Below the pieces are notes generated by a model that saw only the letters and a list, made by a program, of their open reading frames with translations, made no database searches and had not been told where the DNA came from. Both the position numbers and the translations under genes were made by a program. DNA of 64,000 nucleotides from Chitinophagaceae bacterium (GTDB lineage Bacteria; Bacteroidota; Bacteroidia; Chitinophagales; Chitinophagaceae): assembly GCA_025360525.1 (NCBI GenBank), contig JANYCA010000044.1:1-64000 (forward strand), read 5' to 3'. Positions within the stretch are counted from its first letter, which is position 1. Each line of letters begins with the position of its first letter. Positions 55,571 through 64,000 of the stretch are shown piece after piece.

Positions 55571-56197
55571 TTATAAGTTATAGTTGGTTGCCATTTCTTT
55601 TAACTCCAATAAATTATTCACATTCAGTTTTTCAAACAACCGGGTTTTATGGGTACCCACTGTAGAAACTTTTATATTAATTTGTTTGGAAATTGAGCTG
55701 ATGGTGCCGCCGGATAAAAGCATGGTGGCAATTTCGAATTCTCTTGCAGAAAGGCGGTTAAAAGGATTGTCGGTTTTGGCAGATACGGATTCATCTGCCA
55801 AAAAATCAGCCAGCGAATCGCTGATGTAGCGGCGGTTATTAAGAATTTGATTGACAGCTTTAATTATTTCTTCCAAAGGCGCTTCTTTTGAAACAAACCC
55901 TTTGGCACCGGCTTTTAAAAATCGTTTGGCATAAATTTTTTCGGCGCTCATAGAAAACATTAAAACTTTTGCATCGGGGTATTTCTGGTGGATGGTTTCC
56001 ATCAAACCAATAGTATCGGTCTTAGGCATTTGAATATCAAGGATGATCAAGTCAAAAACATGTTCTTTTAATTTTTCCAGCACATCCTCCCCACAAGCTG
56101 CCTCATAAATTTCTGCAGGTTTAAAAATTTCTAATAGTAGTAATTTAATGCCAGATCTTACCACCACATGGTCGTCTACTAAAAGAAATTTTTTCAT
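55571..56197 (-). CDS. LuxR/NarL-family response regulator
   Basis: A 208-residue regulator: receiver domain (1-120) with D8-D9, phospho-acceptor D54 (ILDIQMP), S84 and K106; linker; LuxR-type helix-turn-helix (about 145-205: FNRLSAREFEIATMLLSGGTISSISKQINIKVSTVGTHKTRLFEKL, described by its ends). It binds DNA as a phosphorylated dimer. No kinase gene adjoins it; the kinases at 22010 and 31993 or others elsewhere are candidates. Confidence 0.9.
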   Translation of the reverse strand: MKKFLLVDDHVVVRSGIKLLLLEIFKPAEIYEAACGEDVLEKLKEHVFDLIILDIQMPKTDTIGLMETIHQKYPDAKVLMFSMSAEKIYAKRFLKAGAKGFVSKEAPLEEIIKAVNQILNNRRYISDSLADFLADESVSAKTDNPFNRLSAREFEIATMLLSGGTISSISKQINIKVSTVGTHKTRLFEKLNVNNLLELKEMATNYNL

Positions 56198-56357
56198 AAA
56201 AAAACAGATTATATTTTTTTAAAAATAGACCAATTTTTTAATAATACACTCATTTTAAAAAAAGAAGAAACATTAAAGAGTAAAAAGTTAAATTGTCAAA
56301 TTATAAGCCAAGTTTAAACAAAAGGAATAAATTCGGTTTTACGTAATAAATTCATGT

Positions 56358-56933
56358 ATGTCGAAGTTTTTAATTGCAGGATTGGGGAATACAGGCAACG
56401 AATATGCAAATACAAGGCACAACATTGGCTTTGATGTTGTGCAGGCTTTTATACAAAAACATGGAGGTGCATTCCGGTTGGAGAGGCTGGCATACGTAGC
56501 TGAAGTTAAATGGAAAGGGAAAATATTTGTGTGTATTTGCCCTACCACTTTTATGAACCTCAGTGGCCGGGCTTTTAAATATTGGATAGATAAAGAAAAA
56601 ATTCAACTGCAGCATACACTCACAGTTGTCGATGATTTGTCGCTGCCTTTGGATAAACTAAGGTTAAGGGCGGGAGGAAGTGCTGCAGGTCATAACGGGC
56701 TAAAGGATATCCAGGAAACGCTGGGCACAGATCAATATCCAAAGCTTAGATTTGGTATTGGTAACAGCTACCCAAAAGGGATGCAGGTTGATTTTGTGCT
56801 GGGCAAATGGCAGGAGGATGAAAGAGAAGTGGTACAATTAAAAATTCAAACATGCGTTAATGTAATAGAAAATTTTTCAACGATTGGTATAGATAAAACG
56901 ATGACTGAAGTGAATAAACTATCTATTAAATAG
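56358..56933 (+). CDS. pth: Peptidyl-tRNA hydrolase
   Basis: A 191-residue Pth. The catalytic His is H21 in NTRHNIGFDVV, with N in the FLIAGLGNTGNEYANTRHN motif and D in VVDDLSLPLDKLRLRAGGSAAGHNGLKDI. It recycles tRNA from prematurely released peptidyl-tRNA. Length and motifs are complete. It diverges from the LuxR-type regulator over a 160-nt AT-rich gap. The usual neighbours rplY or ychF are not present in this window. Confidence 0.92.
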   Translation: MSKFLIAGLGNTGNEYANTRHNIGFDVVQAFIQKHGGAFRLERLAYVAEVKWKGKIFVCICPTTFMNLSGRAFKYWIDKEKIQLQHTLTVVDDLSLPLDKLRLRAGGSAAGHNGLKDIQETLGTDQYPKLRFGIGNSYPKGMQVDFVLGKWQEDEREVVQLKIQTCVNVIENFSTIGIDKTMTEVNKLSIK

Positions 56934-56959
56934 CAAATAGTAGTTTTACTAGTAACAAA

Positions 56960-56990
56960 TTTGTATTATTACGTGTTTTGTCTATATTCG
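56960..56990 (+). promoter_or_regulatory. Promoter of the FAH-family gene
   Basis: TTTG at 56960-56963 and TATATTCG at 56983-56990, 19 nt apart, are close to TTTG-N19-TAnnTTTG with one change in the -7 box. It lies 36 nt before the ATG at 57026. Confidence 0.45.
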
Positions 56991-57025
56991 TTAATAAAAC
57001 CTGATATCCTCTTAACTACTGAACC

Positions 57026-57637
57026 ATGAAGATTATTTGTGTAGGTCGTAACTATGCGGCACATGCCAAAGAGCTTGGCAATGAAATACCGACGGAGCCA
57101 GTTATTTTTATGAAGCCAAAAAGTGCTTTGCTCCAAAGTCATACACCGTTTTACTATCCTGAGTTTACCAACGAACTTAACTATGAATGCGAACTGGTTT
57201 TACGGGTTTGCAAAAACGGTAAATATATCCAGGAACGCCATGCCTCTAACTATTACAACGCTATTACAACCGGCATAGATTTTACTGCACGGGATATACA
57301 AAATCAACTTCGTGAAAAAGGTTTGCCATGGGAAAAGGCCAAGGCTTTTGACAACAGTGCAGCCATTGGTAAATTCATAGATATTACACCGGGTTTTAAT
57401 AAAAAGAACATCAACTTTAGTTTTTATAAAAATAAAGAATTGGTTCAGCAAGGTAATTCCGGCGATATGATTTTTAGTTTCGACGTAATTATTGAGCATA
57501 TCTCCAACTACTTTTCACTTAATATTGGCGACCTCATTTTTACAGGAACACCCGCAGGAGTGGGCGAATGTGTGGTAGGCGATGAATTGGAGGCCTTTGT
57601 TGAAAAAGAAATGCTGCTGAAAATGGAAATAAAATAA
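57026..57637 (+). CDS. Fumarylacetoacetate hydrolase-family protein
   Basis: A 203-residue FAH-fold protein: metal-binding NYECELVLRV (E-x-E), FTARDIQNQLREKGLPWEKAKAFDN, SGDMIFSFDVIIEHISNYFSLNIGDLIFTGTPAGVG (described by cores). These match the bacterial FAHD1/acylpyruvase or oxaloacetate decarboxylase group, which hydrolyses acylpyruvates or decarboxylates oxaloacetate. The exact substrate is not readable. It has its own promoter and terminator. Confidence 0.87.
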   Translation: MKIICVGRNYAAHAKELGNEIPTEPVIFMKPKSALLQSHTPFYYPEFTNELNYECELVLRVCKNGKYIQERHASNYYNAITTGIDFTARDIQNQLREKGLPWEKAKAFDNSAAIGKFIDITPGFNKKNINFSFYKNKELVQQGNSGDMIFSFDVIIEHISNYFSLNIGDLIFTGTPAGVGECVVGDELEAFVEKEMLLKMEIK

Positions 57638-57653
57638 CCGCAATTATTATTAT

Positions 57654-57687
57654 AAAGCCTTCTTGCAAAAACAAGAAGGCTTTTGTG
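57654..57687 (+). terminator. Rho-independent terminator
   Basis: AAAGCCTTCTTG (57654-57665) pairs perfectly with CAAGAAGGCTTT (57672-57683) and is followed by TTG and T-rich sequence. Confidence 0.85.
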
Positions 57688-57783
57688 TTTTTGGATAGTC
57701 TCCGCCCATTTAATTAATCACTTTCACTGGTAATACCAACGCCGTATTTATTAACTTGCCGCTTTATATTCTACATTCCAAAT

Positions 57784-59859
57784 ATGTTGACCAACGATTT
57801 AATGTTAAAGGCTTATGGTTTAATGTGCACCTCGAGAGCCATGGCCGATATTTATGAAAACAATCGGCAAACCTGCAAGTATGTACACTCCACATCCAAG
57901 GGCCATGAAGCCATTCAACTAGCTACTGCTTTTCATTTAACACCTTATGATTATGTTAGTCCTTATTACCGGGATGAAAGCCTTTTGTTAGGTCTTGGCT
58001 TTACGCCACTGCAATTGATGCTGCAGTTACTTGCCAAAAGAACGGATGAGTTTACCGGTGGACGGGAATATTACAGTCACCCAAACAACAGGGGCAACAA
58101 TAAACCAACCATTATACACCAAAGCAGCGCCACCGGAATGCAGGTGATACCTTCCACCGGTATTGCTCAGGGTATACAGTACAAAGAAAAAATATTTTCG
58201 CTGAATCAGCATAGCGAGGCAGTTAGTACGCCTCAGTTGGCACCCGTGGTTATTTGCTCTTTAGGCGATGCATCGGTTACGGAAGGGGAAGTAAGTGAAG
58301 CATTCCAGTTTGCAGCATTGCACCAACTGCCCATTATATACCTGGTGCAGGATAATGATTGGGGAATTAGCGTAACTGCTGAAGAGGCCAGATCATGTAA
58401 TGCCTTTGAGTTTATTAAAGGGTTTAAGGGCATTAGCAGCATCAGCATTGATGGCAGCGATTTTGCGGAGAGTTACAATACTATGGAATGGGTAGTGGGT
58501 GAAATAAGAAAGAGCAGAAAGCCCTGGCTGGTTCATGCAAAAGTTCCCTTATTGGGGCATCATACCAGCGGGGTACGAAAAGAATTTTATCGGTCCGATG
58601 AAGACCTTGCCCAACACACCGTAAAAGACCCTTTCATCAAACTAAAAAATACATTGCTCTCATTGGGCGTGGATGCAATGCTCCTGGCCGATATAGAAAA
58701 AAATGCACAGGAATTAGTTGCAACAGAATTTGCATCAGCCATAAATGCTCCGGAACCGGATGCTGCAACTGTTGAAGATTTTGTATTTATACCAACACCA
58801 GTGACGGAGGAAAAGGGTATAAGAACCCCGTTGGGAAGAGAAAAGATTGTGATGGTGGACGCTGCTTTATTTGCCATAAGAGAAATAATGGAACTGTCAC
58901 CCGAAGCAGTTTTGTACGGACAGGATGTAGGTAAAAGATTGGGCGGTGTTTTTAGAGAAGCAGCTACGTTGGCAGAACAGTTTGGCGAACACCGTGTTTT
59001 TAACACAGCCATCCAGGAGGCATATATAATCGGATCAACAGTGGGAATGTGTGCCGTTGGCTTAAAACCCATAGTAGAAGTGCAGTTTGCAGATTACATT
59101 TATCCCGGGTTAAACCAACTGGTTACAGAAATTTCCAAAAGCTGCTATTTAACCTGTGGCAAATTTCCTGTACAAACAGTTATAAGAATTCCCATTGGTG
59201 CTTATGGCGGTGGCGGGCCTTATCACAGCGGCAGTATAGAAACTTTATTGCTGACGATTAAAGGCATTAAAATAGTTTATCCCAGCAATGCTGCAGATAT
59301 GAAGGGCTTGATGAAAGCAGCTTTTGCAGACCCCAACCCTGTATTAATGCTGGAGCATAAAGGATTATACTGGAGTAAAGTGCCGGGCACCGAAGAAGCT
59401 AAATCGCCGGAACCATCCGCTGATTATATTATTCCATTGGGAAAAGCGCTGATCGTTTTACAGGCAGATAATCTTTGTGTTGACAATGGTGAGAGTTGTT
59501 GCGTAATCGCCTATGGGATGGGCATTTACTGGGCTAAAGCTGCCGCTAAACATTTACCGGGTAAAGTTGAAATAGTTGATTTGCGAACATTATATCCCTT
59601 AGATGAAACATTGATTTTTGAAAGGGTAAAACTGCATGGTAAATGTTTGGTGCTTACAGAAGAGCAGCAGAATAATTCATTTGCGGAAGCCTTGGCGGGT
59701 CGTATTTCAAAAGCCTGTTTTAAATGGTTAGATGGCCCGGTTGAAGTATTGGGCGCATTAAATTTGCCAGCGGTTCCAATGAACACAGCACTGGAGGCAG
59801 CTATGTTGCCCAATGCAACAAAGTTACTTTACCGCCTGGAACAACTATTACAGTATTAG
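57784..59859 (+). CDS. Fused 2-oxo acid dehydrogenase E1 (alpha-beta)
   Basis: A 691-residue protein that joins the E1-alpha and E1-beta chains. The alpha half (about 1-330) contains the thiamine diphosphate motif GDASVTEGEVSEAFQFAALHQLPIIYLVQDNDWG, described by its ends (GDA..DNDW). The beta half (about 345-690) has PLGREKIVMVDAALFAIREIMELSP, then GQDVGKRLGGVF and the C-terminal transketolase-type VVEIVDLRTLYPLDETLI domain. The fusion is typical of Bacteroidota branched-chain 2-oxo acid dehydrogenases. It decarboxylates 2-oxo acids and passes acyl groups to E2. E2 and E3 are not in this window. Confidence 0.9.
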   Translation: MLTNDLMLKAYGLMCTSRAMADIYENNRQTCKYVHSTSKGHEAIQLATAFHLTPYDYVSPYYRDESLLLGLGFTPLQLMLQLLAKRTDEFTGGREYYSHPNNRGNNKPTIIHQSSATGMQVIPSTGIAQGIQYKEKIFSLNQHSEAVSTPQLAPVVICSLGDASVTEGEVSEAFQFAALHQLPIIYLVQDNDWGISVTAEEARSCNAFEFIKGFKGISSISIDGSDFAESYNTMEWVVGEIRKSRKPWLVHAKVPLLGHHTSGVRKEFYRSDEDLAQHTVKDPFIKLKNTLLSLGVDAMLLADIEKNAQELVATEFASAINAPEPDAATVEDFVFIPTPVTEEKGIRTPLGREKIVMVDAALFAIREIMELSPEAVLYGQDVGKRLGGVFREAATLAEQFGEHRVFNTAIQEAYIIGSTVGMCAVGLKPIVEVQFADYIYPGLNQLVTEISKSCYLTCGKFPVQTVIRIPIGAYGGGGPYHSGSIETLLLTIKGIKIVYPSNAADMKGLMKAAFADPNPVLMLEHKGLYWSKVPGTEEAKSPEPSADYIIPLGKALIVLQADNLCVDNGESCCVIAYGMGIYWAKAAAKHLPGKVEIVDLRTLYPLDETLIFERVKLHGKCLVLTEEQQNNSFAEALAGRISKACFKWLDGPVEVLGALNLPAVPMNTALEAAMLPNATKLLYRLEQLLQY

Positions 59860-59884
59860 TGGCAATGTTTTTACTGAAATCTCC

Positions 59885-59892
59885 TATATTTG
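59885..59892 (+). promoter_or_regulatory. -7 box of the tRNA-Met promoter
   Basis: TATATTTG matches TAnnTTTG 30 nt upstream of the tRNA 5' end. The -33 element is less clear (GTTTTTACTG upstream). Confidence 0.55.
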
Positions 59893-59921
59893 CAACCCGA
59901 AATCGAAAGGTTAAGGATGTT

Positions 59922-59995
59922 GTCGGGGTAGCTCAGCTGGTTAGAGCATCGGATTCATAACCCGAAGGTCGGCAGTTCAAGTCTGCTTCCCGATA
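59922..59995 (+). tRNA. tRNA-Met (anticodon CAT, elongator type)
   Basis: A complete 74-nt cloverleaf without an encoded CCA. Acceptor GTCGGGG pairs with TCCCGAT (59988-59994), discriminator A 59995. D-arm GCTC..GAGC, anticodon loop TTCATAA with CAT at 59956-59958 (anticodon stem has one A-C mismatch at its base near the loop), T-arm GGCAG-TTCAAGT-CTGCT. The acceptor first pair G-U and absence of the initiator GGG/CCC stem argue for elongator Met, or tRNA-Ile with modified C34; the latter cannot be excluded. Confidence 0.9.
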
Positions 59996-60003
59996 CTACT
60001 CTG

Positions 60004-60034
60004 AAAGCCACAACTGTTAAAGGTTGTGGCTTTT
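60004..60034 (+). terminator. Terminator of the tRNA transcript
   Basis: AAAGCCACAAC (60004-60014) pairs with GTTGTGGCTTT (60023-60033) and leads into TTTT. Confidence 0.85.
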
Positions 60035-60180
60035 CTGTCATTTTTAAAGGATCAAATAATTAAGGTAATAGTTAACAGTTGAGTCAACAATTGAAAAATC
60101 AATTAGATTTTTAAATATTACAATCTGGGCCTCCAAAAAAATTACAACGCCCAATAACAACTGTTACCTATTTCATTCCA

Positions 60181-60524
60181 ATGGATATAATAGACAAAAT
60201 AAAAGAAAACGGTATTACTGTTAGCAAATTATAAAGGGCTACGGGCATTCCCGAACCAAGAATTTACAAATGGCTGCAAAAAAAGGCCTTTCAAAAGCTG
60301 GAAGATGCAATAATACTGGACAAATTTTTAAAAGGCAAAGAAATTAATCTTCAAAACCCCACCCCTGGTAGTAAAGAAATAATAATTGCACTACAGGCTG
60401 CTGTTAAAGTATTGACTCTAGAGGTGGTTCAATTGAGACACAGGTTACAAAAGAAAGTATAACTGCTATTTCTTTAGAAATCGAAAAAATGGTGCAATCA
60501 GAATCAGAAAATTTACAAAGTTAA
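60181..60524 (+). pseudogene. Broken helix-turn-helix regulator
   Basis: The frame MDIIDKIKENGITVSKL then hits TAA at codon 18 (60232-60234), but continues in frame as RATGIPEPRIYKWLQKKAFQKLEDAIILDKF (described by cores), typical of XRE/phage-repressor-like HTH proteins (xxTGIPxxRIYKWL). Near 60435 the frame must shift (from ..LRHRLQKKV* to ETQVTKESITAISLEIEKMVQSESEN..) to reach a coiled-coil-like end at 60524. So two lesions, one nonsense and one frameshift, disable the gene. Confidence 0.75.
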
Positions 60525-60574
60525 ACTTTTGATTTTTTCTGCTCCAAGCCTCTCCTGTATTCAGAAGTCGCAAG

Positions 60575-60651
60575 CCGGGTCAACACGATTAGCCTGCATG
60601 GAAAGCCCTATTCAGCAAATCACATTGCCCTGAGCACGGAAAGCCTCCTGG
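60575..60651. repeat. Dispersed repeat X (short copy)
   Basis: The segment CGGGTCAACACGATTAGCC.. and CATTGCCCTGAGCACGGAAA matches, in the same orientation, a longer copy at 61848-61955 (TGGGTCTACACGAATAGCC.., CATTGCCAATAGCACGGAAA). About 80-85% identity in the conserved blocks, with the middle deleted here. Confidence 0.55.
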
Positions 60652-60803
60652 GAAATATTTAATTTATGGTGTTTCAGGAAATTAATGGGAGACTTGGGGA
60701 CAACTTAAAATTAAGTCTGCAAGCTTTACAAAAATTAGAAAAAATACTCTCCAACACCATAAATATAAGTATTGGGGAGTATTTAAAAACCACTAATAAT
60801 CAT

Positions 60804-61628
60804 CTATCTGATTTGACCACGAACTAAGCCACCCGGTTTATTTGAACTATGGGCATTAACATACACTGCGTCCGTCTTTACAGCATTATAAACTGCATCT
60901 GTAAGGGTAAACATTTTAACTATACCAAAATCAGCAGCAGTGGCGCAAAGGGGCACAATTACGGGTCCATTAGTACCAACTTCCCCTGTGTGTATATGAC
61001 CAGCCATTATTGCATCACCAGCATCTAAAGTGCTAACGGTAACCTTTGAATACAATTTTTTACGATCTGTTAACCTTAAAATGGCTACTCCGGTTGCAAG
61101 GGTCGTAACCGGCACTACTTCATTTGTGCCGAGAAGCACCACATCTTCTGCTACTACAATGTTTTCATTCATTTGTCCTCTTAATAAGCCACCAGGTTGT
61201 TGCGTGGAGTGCACATTAAAATACAACTCGTTATCATCACTTTTTAAACTATCCACAAAGGTGCTTCTTAAATTGGTGATGGTGCCAGTAGCAGTAGCAC
61301 CAGCAAATACCGGATCAAGTCCTAATACTACTGAACCGTTTGTAATAACATTTCCAACATGGATATGTGCTGCTACCAGTGCATCGCCAGCAGCCAGCCC
61401 AGTTACTGTAATTACATATTTAAATGAATTATCGCTGTACAGGCTTAAATTAGCAGTGCCTGTTTCCGTTCTTCCAGAGCGAGCCGGAATTTCATTTTTT
61501 GGTGATACAGCAATTGTCCATTCTTTCACCACGGTAGCCACAGGCGCAGCAGTTTCTTTTTTACAAGCCATAAACAAAATGGGTTGTGCAATGCACATCA
61601 GGGCTAATGGCAGCGTAGTTTTTTTCAT
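60804..61628 (-). CDS. CHRD-domain lipoprotein
   Basis: A 274-residue exported protein. A lipoprotein signal ends in LIFMACKKE (lipobox C22). Two CHRD domains follow (about 37-150 and 160-274), each with VAAHIHVG/MAGHIHTG, followed by GxVVLGLDPVF- or GPVIVPLC-like strands, and both ending in the hallmark VHSTQQPGGLLRGQM / NAHSSNKPGGLVRGQI. CHRD is a beta-rich fold found in chordin and in bacterial surface proteins; function unknown, possibly metal binding through the HIH histidines. Confidence 0.88.
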   Translation of the reverse strand: MKKTTLPLALMCIAQPILFMACKKETAAPVATVVKEWTIAVSPKNEIPARSGRTETGTANLSLYSDNSFKYVITVTGLAAGDALVAAHIHVGNVITNGSVVLGLDPVFAGATATGTITNLRSTFVDSLKSDDNELYFNVHSTQQPGGLLRGQMNENIVVAEDVVLLGTNEVVPVTTLATGVAILRLTDRKKLYSKVTVSTLDAGDAIMAGHIHTGEVGTNGPVIVPLCATAADFGIVKMFTLTDAVYNAVKTDAVYVNAHSSNKPGGLVRGQIR

Positions 61629-62077
61629 AATTTTATTTTTGTATGTAAACGTGATTATGTATTAAAAGGTTGGCTTTACCATAAAAAAAATATCAACATA
61701 TTTAAAAGCAACAAAAAATAAAAATTTGGTAATGAGATAAAAACTAATTGCGTTTTTATTAGTTATTACTGCTGCGACTCACTCCCTGCTTGGTTAGTCG
61801 CTGTACAAATCAATCGCTCACAAAATCGTTCACTTACATTATTTATTCCGACCTGGGTCTACACGAATAGCCGTGCAGCAAAGTCGTGGGAGTCGGCAAT
61901 AAATAGCGGCAGGTTCTGCAAACCGCATTGCCAATAGCACGGAAAACCGACCTGGTCCTGTTTAAGCAAGGCAAGCTGCTTTATTAAATTTTATGGTACA
62001 GTAACCAGTAGGTAAAGACGGGCAAGCCTACGCCCGATGTAAGTTCATTTATTACATAAGAATAAAAACCAGGCCTG
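61629..62077. other. Intergenic region carrying dispersed repeat Y
   Basis: These 450 nt separate the CHRD gene (its promoter lies here, on minus) from the end of the kup gene. They hold repeat copy Y (61848-61955), bounded by direct copies of CCGACCTGG(G)TC. No RNA gene or other ORF was supported. Confidence 0.45.
61848..61955. repeat. Dispersed repeat Y (long copy)
   Basis: The longer partner of repeat X, about 108 bp, bounded by CCGACCTGGGTC and CCGACCTGGTCC as direct repeats. Conserved blocks: CTACACGAATAGCCGTGCAGC and GCATTGCCAATAGCACGGAA (each under 21 nt). The two copies flank the CHRD gene. Confidence 0.55.
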
Positions 62078-64000
62078 CTACAGTACAGGCCCCCGGTATT
62101 CTCGTACAAGATCAATATGCGATATTGGATGGTACAGTAAAGGAATATTTTCAACCACTACATCGCTTTTATCAAGTCCAAATGCCTTTTCATCGCTCAA
62201 GCCAAGATCCTTTAGCATAAAATAAGCTTTTAGTAAGAGACCTTCTCCTAATGCAAAATCATTTTCAATAGAAAGAAATTTCTCAATTACCACAAATTTA
62301 AAATCAGGTTCGGGGTTGTATTTTGTAGATCCGTCCGAACGAATGTGCAGGTTCAATTCTTTATTGGCAACCAGTTCCTGCACTATCTTTTTAAAATACA
62401 ATTCTGTTTTGGGCTGTATGCGAAACCCAACGTTAATATTGACTTTTATTACTTTATCGTCAATCAATTCAGATACATCATAAGACATGGTATAAGGTTC
62501 GCTGGTCCGGTTAATATGCAGAAACCAATATACATCTGCTCTTTTCGGTTTTTTGGAAAAAATTGATTTTATAATTTTCTCTTCTACCTGTGATCGGCTG
62601 TCGGCCTTGGTAAGATAAATGACGTGTGTAGAAAACTTCGGTATTTCATCGTCTTTGCTTAATTCAAGCAACTGCTGTGTGTATCGTCCAATGTCCACAA
62701 ATCGTACAAACTTGTTATTGAGCTTGCGGGCATAGTGCCATACATACATCGTCATAAAAATAAATAACTCAAAAAACAGGAACATCCAGCGCTCTTTTAT
62801 TTTAGCCACATTGGCAATAAAGAACGACGTTTCAATAATGGCAAACACACCTATAATGAGGGTAACATACAGCTGTTTCCATTTTAATTTAAAAATCAAA
62901 AAATAATTCAGCAAAATTGTAGTCATCATCATGGCAACTGTAATAGAAAAACCATACGCCGCTTCCATGTTGGAAGATGTTTTAAAATAAATCACCATCA
63001 ATACACAGCCAAACCAAAGAATGGTATTTACACTTGGTATATAAATCTGCCCTTTAATATTGCTTGGCTGCCGCACTGTTACTCTTGGCCAAAAATTAAG
63101 ATTCATAGCCTCGCTCACCAAGGTAAAAGAACCACTTATTAATGCCTGTGAGGCAATGATAGTGGCTGCGGTGGCAATAAGTATACTTGGTATCAAAAAC
63201 CAGTGGGGCATCATTTCAAAAAAAGGGTTTAGCTCAAGGCTTGCAATTTTTGTTTGCGGATTGATAATTTTTAGATAAGGGTTTTGCTGGTGCATTACCC
63301 AGGCGGCCTGGCCTATATAATTTATCACCAGACTTATTTTTACAAATATCCAGGTGATGCGGATATTTTTAATGCCACAATGCCCCAGATCCGAATACAA
63401 TGCCTCTGCCCCTGTAGTACATAGGAATACAGCACCCAGCAGCCAAAACCCCTGGTTGTAATGCACCAATAACTGATAGCCATAATATGGGCTAATTGCT
63501 TTAACCACATCTGGAAAATGCATAATCTCTACAGCACCTACAATTAGGAGCATACTAAACCATATAGCCATGATTGGACCAAATGCTTTGCCGATGAGTT
63601 GGGTGCCAAAGCGCTGAAAGAAAAACAACCCGGAAATGATTGTTGTTACAATGCCAAGCGTTAATCCATTACCGGGTACAATAATATTTTCAAGCCCGTG
63701 TACACTATTCAATCCTTCTATTGCGGAGGCCACAGAAATCGGTGGCGTAATAATGCCATCTGCCAGCAAAGTGGTAGCACCCAAAATGGTGGGGATTACC
63801 AGGTACTTGCTATATCGCCTTACAAGAGCATACAGAGAAAAAACTCCGCCCTCGCCCTGGTTATCTGCCCTTAGCGTAAGCCACACATATTTAACGGTAG
63901 TTTGAAAAACCAGTGTCCAAAAGATGAGGGAAATACCGCCATACACAAGCGTTTCATCTATTTTCTTTTCACCGATAATGGCTTTTAAAACATAGAGGGG
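62078..64000 (-). CDS. kup: Kup-family potassium uptake protein (5' end outside window)
   Basis: The open frame runs off the right edge: the residues before the internal GTG at 63946 (PLYVLKAIIGEKKIDETLVYGG) continue in frame to 64000, and PLYV is the end of the GTSPLYV signature. It shows LRADNQGEGGVFSLYAL, about 11 further helices (for example LVIPTILGATTLLADGIITPPISVASAIEGL, described by its ends), GAVFLCTTGAEALYSDLGHCG and a C-terminal cytoplasmic domain. Kup is a K+/H+ symporter. At least 640 residues are visible; the family has about 630-680, so few residues are missing. Confidence 0.9.
   Translation of the reverse strand, partial: PLYVLKAIIGEKKIDETLVYGGISLIFWTLVFQTTVKYVWLTLRADNQGEGGVFSLYALVRRYSKYLVIPTILGATTLLADGIITPPISVASAIEGLNSVHGLENIIVPGNGLTLGIVTTIISGLFFFQRFGTQLIGKAFGPIMAIWFSMLLIVGAVEIMHFPDVVKAISPYYGYQLLVHYNQGFWLLGAVFLCTTGAEALYSDLGHCGIKNIRITWIFVKISLVINYIGQAAWVMHQQNPYLKIINPQTKIASLELNPFFEMMPHWFLIPSILIATAATIIASQALISGSFTLVSEAMNLNFWPRVTVRQPSNIKGQIYIPSVNTILWFGCVLMVIYFKTSSNMEAAYGFSITVAMMMTTILLNYFLIFKLKWKQLYVTLIIGVFAIIETSFFIANVAKIKERWMFLFFELFIFMTMYVWHYARKLNNKFVRFVDIGRYTQQLLELSKDDEIPKFSTHVIYLTKADSRSQVEEKIIKSIFSKKPKRADVYWFLHINRTSEPYTMSYDVSELIDDKVIKVNINVGFRIQPKTELYFKKIVQELVANKELNLHIRSDGSTKYNPEPDFKFVVIEKFLSIENDFALGEGLLLKAYFMLKDLGLSDEKAFGLDKSDVVVENIPLLYHPISHIDLVREYRGPVL

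Larger units (their letters stand above)
60034..60803. other. Region with a decayed HTH gene and a dispersed repeat
   Basis: This 770-nt stretch between the tRNA terminator and the CHRD gene holds the pseudogene 60181-60524 and the repeat copy 60575-60651. A 53-codon frame (60666-60827, MVFQEINGRLGDNLKLSLQA..) is rich in plausible residues but overlaps the end of the CHRD gene on the other strand, so I did not call it. Nothing else was recognised. Confidence 0.45.

Noticed and set aside
60666..60827. 53-codon plus-strand ORF (MVFQEINGRLGDN..)
   Set aside because: Overlaps the end of the CHRD gene on the other strand and has no recognisable domain; possibly linked to the pseudogene, but unsupported.

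Overview
The window looks like chromosomal DNA of a Bacteroidota bacterium, most likely a Chitinophagaceae relative. That is inference from an AT-rich sequence, poor Shine-Dalgarno sites, promoter-like TAnnTTTG boxes (fusA, tRNA-Met), a tRNA whose 3' CCA is not encoded, a TamB gene coupled to a lipoprotein-type BamA/TamA homologue (TamL), DUF6702/HupE/M1-peptidase neighbours and a fused E1 alpha/beta dehydrogenase. I see no prophage, CRISPR array, rRNA operon or intact transposase.

Layout. 0-11.6 kb: metabolic and envelope genes (methyltransferase, orphan Phd/YefM-type antitoxin, CNNM/CorC-type membrane protein, DUF6702 + HupE/UreJ + M1 peptidase, TlpA-like thioredoxin, cysM, YihY/BrkB). 11.7-19 kb: tamL-tamB pair with ATGA overlap. 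19.5-38 kb: a dense signalling and stress region with a sigma-54 activator, two stand-alone receivers, a CHASE3 kinase, a PAS kinase and a CheB-CheR-PAS-kinase fusion. These surround Dps, a PNPOx-like protein, a YtxH/holin-like operon, CsbD, an lmo0937-type peptide, HPF and two oxidoreductases. 38.5-50 kb: sigma-like factor, hydrolases, sugar dehydrogenase, a 1.66 kb gene-poor stretch with large palindromes, fusA, purU and a beta-barrel protein. 50-60 kb: exonuclease, NamZ/DUF1343, FKBP, pepT, SPFH protein, LuxR-type regulator, pth, FAH-family hydrolase, fused keto-acid dehydrogenase E1 and tRNA-Met. 60-64 kb: a broken HTH gene, a CHRD lipoprotein and the 3' part of a Kup potassium transporter that runs off the window.

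The signalling genes and stress proteins probably form one physiological block. The dps upstream region carries a good -24/-12 (sigma-54) promoter, and the only sigma-54 activator in the window lies 2.6-4 kb away. Small envelope proteins (YtxH, holin-X-like and two unknowns) form a tight operon beside it.

The most unusual non-coding features are: (1) a MITE-like repeat family in three copies (33163, 47380, 52212) sharing about 21-bp terminal inverted repeats, one copy with a perfect 8-bp target duplication, and with interchangeable internal modules; (2) a roughly 97-nt conserved leader found upstream of both fusA and an FKBP gene; (3) a 150-bp nested palindrome at 41.6 kb. All calls come from reading the sequence. 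No database search was possible.
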